Notes under the pieces: model-generated
The model's input: only the letters and a program-made list of their open reading frames with translations
What the model was told of the DNA's origin: nothing
The model's database searches: none
Made by a program: the position numbers and the translations under genes
Source: Sphagnum magellanicum
Lineage: Eukaryota; Streptophyta; Sphagnopsida; Sphagnales; Sphagnaceae
Length of the DNA: 64,000 bases
NCBI GenBank assembly: GCA_021904315.1
Contig: CM038923.1
Coordinates: 6,950,038-7,014,037 of the forward strand
Direction: 5' to 3'
In this document: one piece after another, positions 1 to 11,915 of the stretch
How the letters are laid out: each line of letters opens with the position of its first letter
How positions within the stretch are numbered: the stretch's first letter is position 1

Positions 1-697
1 TCAAACATGGTGCTTCCACAACAACCAATCTAAAAATCTTTGACACATTCATCATCTCCCTTGTGTTGGTCCCTTAAAAAAAACATACAAGACCTCCATA
101 TCTCTTCCAAATGCTCTTAGCACAACAAAAGCTCAAGCGTCAAGATTTTATGAGATCAAGTACTCTCAATCAACTTCTACCCCTAACTAATTATAATCCA
201 AAAATTCAAAATCCACTCCAGACTTGCTAGTTATCATGAAAATCTAGAAACTTAACTTCATCTTATTGCCAAAAAGTCCGCCTCTTCACTTTAGCCAGCA
301 TCATATATATTTCTCTTCTCTTCATCCCTTTGCTCCTTTCAAATCTCCTCACCAATCCCTTCACAGAGTAGTGGTTCACACTATTCATAAAGAATCTCCA
401 TTGAGAAGCCAGGATCGCACTCCATCACTGAAACTAGCTCATCAAGATCCCTCCATAATAACCTACAAAACAACAAAACAAACCAAAAACATAAAAACAA
501 GAAAACAACTTCTTTAATGCCCTTGAAACACCACGACTCCAACAATTTACCCACAAAGTTGAATTAGGGTTTTTTGCCTTCATCCACAAAAAACATCTGA
601 CATTGTTTTTAGGTTACAAATATTTATGTGCAATTGTGGGTCATTTTGTTCTGAAACACAACTACATACTTGACCTAATCACACAAAAGCCCCCAAG

Positions 698-775
698 CCA
701 ATGTCATTGGGAGCGGCCCATAGGAGTTTCACCCGCACACCTTTGGGTTTGAAACCTGGGTTCTTTTGTGGTCCA
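698..775 (+). mobile_element. Possible tRNA-like SINE head (weak)
   Basis: A B-box-like word, GGTTTGAAACC at 746-756, follows about 45 bp after a possible A-box region. This spacing resembles the RNA polymerase III promoter of tRNA-derived SINEs. No clear tail or target duplication is visible, so it may be chance. Confidence 0.22.
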
Positions 776-1665
776 AGGTCCTAGAAGGGAATATACTAGT
801 GAGCTCTCACCCCATGGTAATTGTGGCGTCATATTCACCAATAAATCCAATACACTTGGGCCAACAATTTTGGTAAGATTTAGAATTCGTTGGCCCAATT
901 GGTTTACTAGTATGACCTGTGCCACTAGCTCCAGATCTTGGGCCAACTACACAGGCCATAATAGTAATATATGAAATGAGAATAAAAGTTTTGTTATGCA
1001 CAGTTTCCTCTTGATGGGTTCCGTTCTGCATCTTGAGCATACAGAGCTTTAGTACTAATTCTATGACTTACATTCCCAAACTCAACCTCCCATAGCCCTT
1101 TGCTACCCAATCATCCTCCACTAACAAACAATAAACATTAAGAAAAAACATTTTCACATAACCCCACCTATTTTTTCTATAGTTTTCCCAATCTTCCATT
1201 CCCTACATAAAACTAGAGCAACTAAAGTAACCTTTCCTTGGTGGGGATCTCTTGGATTTATTCCCAGAAGAGGAAAAAAAAAGGAAAAAAAAAAATTAAA
1301 CTGCTAACCTCTAGGTTTCCTTCTGTTTGCTAAAAACTATTAAGGTAGAGAGGACCATCATTGAATATGAGCCTACAACCAAACATTCATTTAGTGTTAC
1401 AGGTTGCTGGTTATAAAATATACACAATTGTATGGGCACTTTAGATTTTGCCTATTACCAAATGTTCTAATATGAAGAATTGTGTTCTGAAAATTTTCTA
1501 CATATGATTAGGATATGATTTTTTTGTTCGGTCATAGGCATAAATTTAGTCATATTTGCACACCTTCTTGCTACTTTAGAATGTGAAAGTATTTGGTGAT
1601 GAGTGGTGAGATGATCAAAAATTTGAAATTGATTGAATATCAACAAGGAGAAGAGGGTTTCTTTT

Positions 1666-1905
1666 AGTGTTTGGTTTTGGGAATGCCATGGGCTTGTTCA
1701 CAAAACCCCTTGTTTGGGTTAGCAAAATAAAGTTTGGTGATAAGCTTTATAATGAACAACAAAATGAGGAGAACTTATTTCAATAGGCAAGGGGCAACCA
1801 AGGGTTGTCTTTAAGTGTTTGGTTTAAGGGATGAACTCAAATGGTCTTATAAAATCCCAAGTTTGGGTTGAAGAAACAAGGTTTGTTAATAAGGTCTATG
1901 TGTCA
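1666..1905. repeat. Diverged tandem duplication, about 147-bp period
   Basis: Two blocks starting at 1666 and 1813 share the order AGTGTTTGGTTT, then a short variable part, then AAATCCCAAGTTTGGGTT-like sequence and GTTTGNTNATAAG. They are diverged, so the duplication is old. No function is suggested. Confidence 0.35.
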
Positions 1906-2959
1906 CATTAAACAACACATCATTGATCATAACTATGAAAAACCTAATAATTGCACAAAAGGACATCCAAACTTAAATTATGTAAAAATCCCATGGATCT
2001 TCAATTCAAAACATTAAATGAGGCAAAACTTCCAAATCCCCTCCAATTTTGCCTTGGTTGCATTCCCACCAAAACAACAATAACAAATTCATGGGGTTCG
2101 TAACATGCATACAAACAATACATTGTCACTTTTATTCATCCCCATTTTCTCAACATGTCAAACTTGTCAAGTAGTGTGACTTTCGAGTCCATAAAAATTT
2201 GCAAATCATATGGACTAAATCAACAATCTTCAAACATCAAAGTAAAACATCATACATCAAATATTGAGGTAATCAAGTTAGAACTAAAATAATAGAGATT
2301 ACACAAATCATGAAAATTAGATCAGCACAGATTAGAGGTTATAGCAATCAAAGAAAAGACACAAGAACTTCTAAAGCACAAAAGTCACCTTATAATAGTC
2401 AAAGAAGAGACCAAAACTAAAGCAAGCAAAAGAACAAGATTCAAATGAACAAATAAGAAGGTTTACAATACATCAACTTTACAACCAAAAGTTCAAAAAG
2501 TTTCAATATTATTGTTAGGTCCAAAGTTTTTCTATTATTCAAGGAATCATAAGAGAGTTGGTAGATTTCTTCAAGCTCAAGGAAAACATAATTTGCTCTA
2601 CACACCCAGTACCTACACAAAGCAACAAACTAGAACTTAAATTGGGATGATTTCAAAAGTTTTTATGTTTTTATTTTATTTTTTACACAACTAAAGGCAT
2701 ATGCATATGACAATTACCCTAATCTTTTAGAATTTCTTGCTTTTTGGGACAAATTTTTAAAATTCAAATATGTACCTTTTGTGAGGGTGGAGCACACATC
2801 ACCAACTTTGGAAATTGGGGCCAAGAAGACCTAAAGCACAATGATGTTGAATGTGCTACATAAGAAGTGGAATGGTTCAGAGCAATAGCCTTCACAAAAC
2901 AAAAAGAATGTTCTTCATTCTAGAATAAAACCAAGAAGAAAATAATGTATGGTTAATAG

Positions 2960-4660
2960 ATGTATCATAGTCATTAAGAAAGGTAAATGAACTAACGAAG
3001 CTTTGGAAGAAGCCATGTATGTAATTGAAAATGGGACAACATCATTGAAACATGCCAGTAAACATTAAAACATACCTTTGACCTTTTTGTCAAATCATTT
3101 GAATGGCAAAACAAGGTCGAAAAATGTGGGCCAAGAGGTGTGCCTGCAAAAAAAAAAGACCAAGTTATAGTAGCTTGAATTTTGGCTATGCAAAAAATTG
3201 GGCTATCAATTACTCTATAATAGTTGAAAATGAAAGTTGCAAAAAAAATTCAAACCAAAATTTATACCATTTCAACATGGAGTACTAAGGAGCTCCTGGT
3301 GGTATTGGTTCAAAGATCGACACCCTAAACTTAGCATTCGGCAAGCAAAAGGCCTAGAAATTAGTAGAGCACAAGGGTTAACCACATAGTCATGTGAAAG
3401 TTTCTACAACTTACAATATTGGTATAACAAACACAACTATGATGCACATCATATTTGGAATTCAAATGACACAAGGATATAAGCAGGTAGGTAGTCAAGT
3501 GCAAGGGGCAAATATACAACATCATACCAAAATCTAAAGAGTGGTTGACCATCAACTACACTGTCAATGCAGTTGGAAAATCTCTACTAGGGTTTACATC
3601 TTTAGGGGAGAGAAGATGCGTGATGACTACATAAAACTATGTAAACAAGGAACGTTTATGGCTAGGCAAACAAAAGCATGGATGACCAATTTCCCATTCA
3701 AAGGATTTCTTGTGTTTTTTTCAAAAGGTTAGTACTAAATGACATTTCCCTTACTAATAAACATTTGCTCATTTTAGATGGACATGGATATCATGTCACA
3801 CTAGAAGCAATTGAACAAGCACAAGCATTTGGGCTAGACATGATAACTTTACCTTCCCATACAATTCATGCACTCCAACCTTTAAATGTGGCTTGCTTCA
3901 AACCTTTCAAGACAACTTTTAAAAATGAAATAAATGCTACAATGGTCAATAATAATTAAACTAAACAAGATATCCTTGGTTAATTGGGTAGAAAAAACCC
4001 TAGATCAGTCCTTCACCCATAAAAACATATTTTCAAGGTTTTAAGTTATAAGGATTTGGCCATTAAACCTCAGAGCAATGCATGAAAAAAAATCCCTCGC
4101 AAGATGCAAATTCCATATATCCAATGAAAAGGATGAAGAGGAGGATAATGATATTCAATGGGGAGAACAATATGTTGCAAAAGAATTGATCAGCATAACA
4201 ACAACAACAACAACTCCTTTACATCATGAATCTTTAGTTGTTAGTGTTTTTAAAATTAACCCTAGGTATTATGTAGATGTGCCCACAAACTCTACAACCA
4301 TAAATCAAATCTAATTGTAAATGTAAATGAAATTACAACAAAGGTGGAGGTGGGAACCAACAACTTCATCAGCACATTTCAACAAGTATTGGCAAATTAT
4401 AATTTGTTTTCTTTGCTTCGTCTACCTACAAAATAAACCTATGATAGAAAACTATTAGTTGATTATTCTCAAAAATATGTAGTGATTTCAAAAGAATACT
4501 TGAACATTATGCGACATTAGAAAAGGATGCAACATAAACAATTAAGGAAGCTCAAAGGAAAAAAAAGCAAGGAAAACAAGCTAGGAAAGTTTGCAATTCA
4601 TTAGTTATAGTTAAGAAAGTTGTTCGTCAAGAACTTGAGAGAAAGCCATGAGCCAAATTC
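2960..4660 (+). mobile_element. Dead pogo/Tigger-like DNA transposon (DDE_1 transposase)
   Basis: Pieces of a Tc1/mariner-superfamily transposase lie in order on the plus strand. An N-terminal helix-turn-helix remnant (NEALEEAMYVIENG) is near 2990-3050. A CENP-B-type DNA-binding part (SWWYWFKDRHPKLSIRQAKG) is near 3290-3355. The DDE_1 catalytic domain spans about 3590-3960, with LLILDGHG near 3770-3790 carrying one catalytic Asp and LPSHTIHALQPLNV near 3850-3890. In intact pogo proteins the last motif reads LQPLD, and that Asp is catalytic; here it is Asn. A C-terminal GIWPLN-type motif lies near 4040-4075, and a basic Lys-rich end near 4550-4650. The pieces lie in different frames with stops between them, so it cannot make a transposase. 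I did not find convincing terminal inverted repeats, so the outer limits are approximate. Confidence 0.82.
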
Positions 4661-6090
4661 ATCTTAGCTTGGTCATTTAATGTAGTTGAAAGTTTAAAGG
4701 ATAGGTTTCACCAAAACTTCCAAGTTGGACTACAAGTTCATCCTCTTGGTTACAAGATGTGAACCTTGGTTACATGATAGACATTCATAAACAAACCATA
4801 ATAAACAAAGGTTTGGATGCAAGCACAAGGGCATATTGCAACACGCCTACAACCACCTCAAATAATTAGTTCATGAACAAAACCAAGGGGATTGAAGGAG
4901 GGGATCAAGTGTTCAAAAAACACAGATGAAATAAAAAAGGATCTAAGGGGATGGGCTAAATTGCCTCAAAAACACAAGGGGGACAAGGGAAATTCATCTC
5001 TTCCAAAAACACAAAACCACAAGGGGGGTGGTGGAATTGTATAGAAACACAAGAATTGGGGCTAGGGGGTGATGGCTAGTAAAACTCAAGAACATGAGTT
5101 GGGAAGGTTCAACTGGACCAAGAAATAATAATGTAAAGGGGTGGATTGCTTGAAAAAAAATGTGTGGAAAGGAAACTAGAAATGTAAGAACTTGCACAAA
5201 ATTCGAAAAAAGTTATTCCAAAATCACAAGCTCCACCACCAACACCCACACCAGCACAATAATGACAAACATTCAAGTTAGAATGTCTCTTCAGAAAGTC
5301 AAGAATTTGAAACTAGAACCCACATGTTCCTCAAGAAGGAATATCATACAAAAAACATGTTGTACACCAAGAACTGGACCATAAAGACTCAAGAGTTGCA
5401 ATAACACCAAGAAACCAAGAAGAGAAACAAAGCGCAACAAGCTTTAGAACAATGAAAGAAAAATGAGCTTCATAGTGTTCTCCTGCCCAAACCGGAAGAA
5501 GGGAATGGGAGAGAGAGAGAGGACAAAATTGTTGTGTATGGTGGGAGGGCAGTGGGATAGTGGCGACAACATTTGAAACAATTTAGGGTTTAGTGGAGCA
5601 ATGGGTTCCATATAACTGTAGATTTTTTGTCTCATGTACATTTTTTGATCTAGTCCATTGAATGAAAGTGAAAGTTTTTTTTAAATGGGCATTTTGATTA
5701 TGGGTCTATTAATCTTGTATTGAAAGCATGGGTGTTGAACGTGTGTTAGATTTTGAACGTGTCTTGATAGGGCAAACTTTGGTTGCAAACCAATGTATGG
5801 GATGATTGGTGAAGGTATTTTTGTTTTCAATGACACCTTTAACTTTGGGAGGCCATATCTTAGTTGTCTTGTAACCAAATTGAAGGATCTAAACTGTAAT
5901 AGATGCATTCATAATAGATGGGCTCATAAAATGCCTACAATCCATCTTCAAACCAGAGACCCAACTGACTCCAAATGAAACCACAAATGTCCTCTAAGTG
6001 CTTAAGTGTACTATGACTGGCCTTTCTGCCCTAGTACCTTAATTACTCATTACCTTTTTACCTTTTTCTTTTTACTTGACAAAGGCAAGA
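4661..6090. other. Non-coding stretch
   Basis: No gene recognised. Purine-rich A/C-runs dominate up to about 5.4 kb, and a short GA run lies near 5510-5521. It may include the 3' end of the neighbouring pogo-like element. Confidence 0.5.
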
Positions 6091-6091
6091 A

Positions 6092-6547
6092 CCCTTTTGA
6101 GATCTCATTTAAGACCTAGTTTTAAAGGTAGCCCATGTGGGCTAGCATTGCCTGTTTTTTTGTAGTGAAGTTCACCAAAATGTGAAAAATTAAAATTAGA
6201 ATAAAATATTTTGGCACAATATTCCTTTTATTGGGAAAAAATTCACCAAATGTCCAAAACAATTGGAATTTTTTTTTATCGCATTTGGATTTTGATTTTA
6301 GTATGGTAGCATTTTAAAAACTAATTTCGTTTAACAAATTCTAAAAAACCTATCGTCATGTAACGCTAAGTCCATGTTGGGATGCTACCCAATGGATGCA
6401 ACATCAGAAAATTGAAAAAAATATCACTGAAGGCAACAGCACTTTCAAGATCTCATTTAAGACCTGAATGTGAATGTAACCTATGAGGGCCACCAAAAGC
6501 ACTTTCAAGATCTTGTTTAAGACCTGGTGTTAAAGGACACATGGCCG
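6092..6547. repeat. Three copies of a 45-50 bp motif with a CACTA-like terminus
   Basis: A motif built on CAAGATCTCATTTAAGACCT followed by a TTAAAGG-like part occurs at about 6092-6140, 6440-6490 and 6500-6547. After the first copy comes an inverted pair AGCCCA/TGGGCT, then TTTTTTTGTAGTG ending at 6167. Read on the other strand this is CACTACAAAAAAACAGGC, a good match to termini of CACTA (En/Spm) elements. Repeated motifs next to the termini are typical of that superfamily. I could not find the partner terminus. Confidence 0.4.
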
Positions 6548-6880
6548 AGTGTGAAGCCAAACATTCTTACTGCAGCCAACATAGGCTACTACCTCCATAA
6601 ACTTAAAAGACCCGAGTGAAAATTTCTAATGTAAAAGGGATGCTCATTATAAATCATAATTTCCTACAGAATGAAGGCCATTTGTTTTCCCAAAAAAGTC
6701 TTTCTTTTCCCTTTAAGTGTTAAAATAACTGGCATAGCTAAGTAGAGTAGTTTTCACAAGTTCACATAAACAAGCAGCTCTTCACAGAATGGCTCTGCCT
6801 TTTAAATGACATCCATAAGGATGATAAATATTCAACATACTAAATTGGAAACTTGCACATGGTGGTTAGCATGATGAAGC

Positions 6881-7303
6881 CCAAATGGATCCTTCAGCAA
6901 TGCTGCAAATGTTTCTCTATTAAGAGGACTCCCACAGGACCCTAGAATGTAGGAATACCCAACTTTGGCCCCTTTTTTGTCGATGCACCACAATGTCTCT
7001 AGTCTCTCTGCCCTCAATAAATATTTATCTGAACTCATTGCTCAGTGTTGAGAAGTACCTGTCAAGAGTGCAAAGTACCTAAGTACCAAAGGCTCCCAAA
7101 TGGATCCTTCAGTTATGCTGCAAATGTTTCTATATTGGACTTCACATGACCCTAAAATGTAGGAATACCCAACTTTGGCCCCTTTTTGTGGATGCATCAC
7201 AATGTCTCTAGTCTCTGCCCTCAATAATTAGGCTTCTGAACTGGTCGCTCAGTGTTGAGAAGTACTGTCAAGAGTGCAAAGCTCCTAAGCACCAAAGGCC
7301 CAA
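6881..7303. repeat. Tandem duplication of about 215 bp
   Basis: Copy 1 runs from 6881 to about 7095 and copy 2 from 7096 to about 7303. Both start with CCAAATGGATCCTTCAG, continue through GGAATACCCAACTTTGGCCC and CACAATGTCTCTAGTCTC, and end with ACCAAAGGC. Identity is high apart from a few small indels, so the duplication is fairly recent compared with its surroundings. No protein domain is recognised in either copy. Confidence 0.85.
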
Positions 7304-7333
7304 AGTAACACAAAACTGTTGTTGTCACTTAGT

Positions 7334-7353
7334 TGTAGTAGTAGTAGTAGTAT
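7334..7353. repeat. (TAG)n microsatellite
   Basis: Six to seven uninterrupted TAG units. Confidence 0.9.
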
Positions 7354-7749
7354 TCATGCAAGTATCTTTATTTTGTCACTCTTCCTCCCTTGCTTTCAAG
7401 CTTGTTCAAAATCTGTTGCACCCATCTTGGGGTCTGTGGCCACAAGGTCAGTCATTATTCATTGTAAGCAGAGTACTTGCATGAGCAACATCTCTCCCCC
7501 ATGTGTGCAGACATTATAGATAGATTTGCCCAAAAATTGTCGTCTTTGTTTCTGTCTGTCTGTGTGTTTCAAGAACTTTGAAACTGTGGTGTGACAATGC
7601 AGATTGCTGGAGGCAACAGGCTGGTCACAGTGTCATGCGCAAGTGCAGTGCTATACTTTCAGTTGTCTCTTCTTTGCAGATTCTCAACTTGCCAGGCATC
7701 AATCAACCTGTCTAAGAATTTGGCATCAGACACAAATGGGCAAGTTGAT

Positions 7750-8330
7750 TTCTTGTTGCTGATTACCTATCATTGAACCCTTTGAATCTTCAGAAAAAAA
7801 GAATTCCAACATGCTTTTGAAGCAAGTCTGGAAATTTTTAGGGTTTCTGTAATGAGCTAGGTCAGCCCACAGTCAGTCAGTCAGTCAGCAAGCTTTGGAA
7901 CACTTCTTTTTAGAGCATGATTTGATCTTCAATAGACGGTGCCTTAAACAACTGTGTGATAGTTTACAGTGTTTTTTTTATCATCAGGTACATCAACAAA
8001 ATTGTTCTACCAACACCATTTTATACATGTAGTGTCACAGAATGATATCATTCCAAAGGTGATGCCACCAGGGCACACATGATCTACACCATGTGGGGGG
8101 TAGGTTTAAATGTGTGACCTCTTAGTGAAGTGCTACCACACCTCACCCAGGTTGGAACACTTGTCCTCCAGCTTCTTAAACGAAATCCCACAGAGTTGGT
8201 TGCCCTTGGTTGTCACCAGCACACAAGCCCTGACATCATGATGGGTTCCCTCACTGCTATGGTTCTTCCTTCACAGAGCACTTGCTTTGGTGTTGTCCCA
8301 CCACTCCACTCATTTGCAGGTCATGATGAT
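7750..8330. repeat. Dispersed duplicated segment, copy 1
   Basis: This segment matches 11338-11915 in the same orientation along almost its whole length. Shared landmarks in order are GAATTCCAACATGCTTTTGA, CAAGCTTTGGAACACTT, ATCAACAAAA, GGCACACATGATCT, GACCTCTTAGTG, CTTCTTAAACNAAATCCCAC and AAGCCCTGACATCA. Near 8100-8145 the minus strand reads like a tRNA-derived SINE head (TGGTAGCACTTCACTA, then AGGTC and TTTAAACC). An (AGTC)n tract at 7870-7888 is present only in this copy. No protein is recognised. Confidence 0.85.
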
Positions 8331-10660
8331 GACTGAAAGAAAAGCCAGTTAGTCTCTTCCAGGTTCTGAACCTTATAGCAATCCACTCTGAAGCTGTTGA
8401 AACTCACCTACCACTTCTTGTTCTCTGTTCCCTCTACTTTAGTGCTCAAGCTGGAGATAGGGCTTGTGCTTCAGATTCAGGCTTGATAACTTGTGCTTGC
8501 ACTTGAGCCATGCTTGAACCACCTGTAGCATTCTTTGTCCTCATTCTCCTCCATCAAGTGCATTCTTCCTAGGTAGAGATCTCCTTATCTCAGTCTTTGT
8601 CCCCTCCCATATGAATAGCATGGATCTTCCATCCATTAAAAAACTTACCAGTGTTTTAGATTTCTTCCTTCTATAGTTAGAAAGTTTTGGTCCTCTCCAG
8701 TTTTGGTCCTCTCCCTGGATTGCTTGGAAGTATGTCGAAACTTCAGGTCAAGAGAATTTAATTTCCTGGCACATTTTCTTGGAGTTCCAAGCAGGAAACC
8801 AGAGTCTGAAGCCCCTCTGGCAGTGCCTGAATTTCAACGTTATAATTCCTTTCTGTGGTTTAGACATCTTACCACAAACTCTGCTTGTGCGACAGCAATA
8901 CAAAATATCATTGAAGCTAGAACTGATCATCCGAAAGATCCACATGAGTACAATGAGAACAACTTTCTCCTATTTCTGTAGTGGAGGCATCTTACATGAG
9001 TCCTATGCTATATCAGAAGGAGTAGAACTGTTTCTAGTTCAATCTGTAGTCAGTACATTTTCACTCATAATGCTCCAAATCATGAGCAATGTGGAGCATG
9101 GAGATGGGAGGGACGATCGGTTGCACAATTCTAAGCCTGGGTGACCCTTATAAGTCTCACAGTATCAGATCAATCATGCAAAACAGAACTGCAAGTCATT
9201 TACACTCTTGAAAAAGAACGGATAGTGTTACACCCATTTGAATCAAAGAAAAGTTGTGACATCTGCATCAAGAGAGAGAGTGAGATTAGAATGTAATCAA
9301 GATTGGTGACTGATTCTATATCACATGGATGTGAAGTCAGATCTTAGTCATGATGATGCTCAAAAAAATTTCAACCCCATTGGAGTGAATGGTTTGCACA
9401 TGGCAGGTACATCTATATGGGCCCTAAACCCGAAGGTGCCTTCACCCTCCCCAATTTATTTTGGGAGCTGGAAGTGCACAATGGAATACCTTTAATATGA
9501 CAATCAAATTTTTCCTTCTACATACATAGCTTGTTGTTCAGTACAACTACAAGAAAAATTGATGTAGCAAATCCAATTGGCCAATTCTACATAAGTAATA
9601 GATTTTTTTTTAAAGCCCTAATCGGCCTCACCTGACTTTAATGTCGGGTGCGCCTTCACTTCTAAGCTTAGTGAGAACCTACATGTAGGATATTAAGGCT
9701 CAAGTAGGGCATTCTTGAAATAAGAGGCCTAGGATGAGGCAGTAGTTGAGTCCAGCCCTGGATTTCAGAATGTCCACAGCCTAAGGGCCTTACCCTTGGT
9801 GAAAGGCTAGGCAAATGTTCTCACGAGGTTACACATTTGTAGACCATATGGCTACTATTTTGGAGCAAGAGGCCTCTTACACCTCTTAAATAGGTGTAAG
9901 AATCCATTTCTAGGTGGGTGACATGTAGTGTACCATGGCCACTTTGACACATGTTTGTCAAACAATTAATTAATTAATTAATTTTGAGGATTCCATTTCA
10001 ACAAATGATATATTCTCAAATATTTCATCAGATTCTTTATTTCCCTTCAAAAAAAATTATTGAATTTTTTTGGGGGAAATTTTTGACATTTCTGAAAATA
10101 AATAGAATTAGTGTTGACTTGGCCCAGCTACTAATACAGTAGTCACGGAAATAAGGTGCCCACAAGGAAATTTCTGGGAGTGCTTTACAGAGCAGACTTG
10201 ACAGGTGGGGCCTACAATAGGGGACCCCTTATTAAGGGCCCTATACACAACAGGCCGAATCAAAACTTAGCTGTTGATTCTGCATGTAGAGACTTTTTAT
10301 TCCTACATAATGGGCCCTCTACTTTTGCAGATCCCTTACCTGAACCAGCACCACAGTGGTACCATGGTGAAACCTAAAAATCCAAAATCCACTTAAATTG
10401 CTTCTAAATATTAGAAGTATCCCATGCTTGAACAAAATCAGGGTCTCTCACTCCAAATCTAACCTTTTTAGGGCTTTTTAATACATCCACTAAGTTGCCA
10501 CCACACTCTCGGAAAGATCAGTGTACCAGTGTGGGTGCTGGTTTCACCCTACCCTTTTCCAGATAAGCTCTCCACAAGATGACCTTAGTGAGGACTCACC
10601 TACTAGTCTTACTAATACAGGGCCACTCCACTTCCATTTAAACTCTCTATAAGAGTAGGC
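8331..10660. other. Non-coding stretch
   Basis: Contains several short open frames, the longest of 121 codons (8779-9144), with no domain I recognise. A CACCTGAC/GTCGGGTG inverted pair lies near 9629-9651 and a (TTAA)n tract near 9964-9983. Composition is mildly richer in GC up to about 9.1 kb, so an old gene remnant there is possible but unsupported. Confidence 0.4.
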
Positions 10661-10671
10661 TATTTGTAGTG

Positions 10672-10820
10672 GAGTTTTGTCATTAAATAATCCTCAAAAT
10701 AGTGAAACAAATTTCTGTGAAGTAGACATGTTGAAAACCATCACACTTATGATAGGTTACACTCTAAATAATTTCATTACTCATATGACAATATCATAGT
10801 AGATTGTGGAGAATATAATT
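10672..10820 (+). repeat. Unclassified interspersed repeat R1, copy A
   Basis: First of four copies in the window. It runs from GTTTTGTCATTAAATAATCC through AAAATAGTGAAA, a TGTTGAAAACCATCA core and CTCATATGACAATATCATAG to AGATTGTGG. The other copies are at 24017-24200 (+), 38767-38930 (+) and 63645-63800 (-). No terminal inverted repeat or coding capacity is visible. Confidence 0.75.
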
Positions 10821-11337
10821 ATTTTTTTGTTATACCAATGGATTTGCTTGCTAAACCGATGTGGCAAATTGGGATTTGTCACAAAAGGTGATGGATTGCA
10901 AATTCATGATTTTTACAATGAACCAAAATATTCATGACATATAGAATATTGCACTATATTATTATGTAAATGTTTGGATAATTATTGTTCATGATTATGT
11001 CATTTTTAAAAATAATTAAAATCATTTTTTAATGAAAAAATAACAAAAACAATTTTTGAGTAATCGATATCCACTAGATTCATTGCAAATTGTTTCACAT
11101 CTTCTTGAAATATATTAAAAGCATCGTGATGTAAACACATTAAAAATTTATTATGTTAGCATAAATTTTTACACTAAAAAAAAATGGAGAGCCAAACATT
11201 GACAATCTATTGGTCAGTCTTGGGGTCTATGGCTCCGCTATTGTGTCTCGTGCTAGGCCCCTTATTTTGAGAATGCCCCCACCCTAGGGCTTTAACCTAC
11301 TCTAAAAATATAGCATGAATAGCATTATCAGGGGGGC
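10821..11337. other. Non-coding AT-rich stretch
   Basis: No reading frame or repeat recognised; A- and T-runs dominate. Confidence 0.5.
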
Positions 11338-11915
11338 TTGGTTTCTTGCTGCTAATTATCATTAAACCTTTGAATTTTAAATCTCAAGAGAAAAGAATTC
11401 CAACATGCTTTTGAAGCACATGAAAACTGTTTGTATAATTTGAGATTTCCAAAATAGACCTGCAGTTCAACAAGCTTTGGAACACTTGTTTATTGCATGA
11501 TTTGAGCTTCAATAGACAGTAGTGCCTTAGACAACTGCATGGTAGTTTATAGTGTCTTTTGATCACCAGGCACATCAACAAAACAAGAATCCTACCAACA
11601 CCATTTCGTACATGTTGTGTCACCCAACCAAAGGTTGGGTCTAGTGGGCACACATGATCTGCACTGTGTGGGTGTAGGTTTAAATGTGGGACCTCTTAGT
11701 GCAGTGCTACTACACTTCACACCCACGTCTGAACAATTGTCTTCCAGCTTCTTAAACTAAATCCCACCGAGTTAGTTGCCCTTGGTTGTTGTTGCCGGCA
11801 CCACAAGCCCTGACATCACGATGGGTTCCCTCAATCCTAGAGTTCTTCCTTCACAGAGCACTTTGCTTTGGCATTGTCCCACCGATTCGGGTGTCACTAC
11901 TCATTTGCAGCTCAT
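11338..11915. repeat. Dispersed duplicated segment, copy 2
   Basis: Same orientation as copy 1 at 7750-8330, about 3.6 kb away. It lacks the (AGTC)n tract and differs by small indels. The tRNA-like minus-strand part is also present (near 11685-11730), so that insertion predates or belongs to the duplicated unit. Confidence 0.85.

Larger units (their letters stand above)
1..2950. other. Gene-free AT-rich stretch
   Basis: No reading frame here resembles a known protein. The sequence is AT-rich with short A-runs. I see one weak tRNA-like segment near 698-775 and one diverged tandem duplication near 1666-1905. The rest looks like decayed intergenic DNA. Confidence 0.6.

Noticed and set aside
8779-9144. 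A 121-codon plus-strand frame in a slightly GC-richer stretch
   Set aside because: No recognised motif; overlapping frames on both strands are equally open.
9544-10671. A second CACTA element between CAACTACAAGAAAAATTG (9544) and TAGTG (10667-10671)
   Set aside because: The flanking triplets do not match, the terminal similarity is weak, and the TAGTG overlaps the start of repeat R1 copy A.
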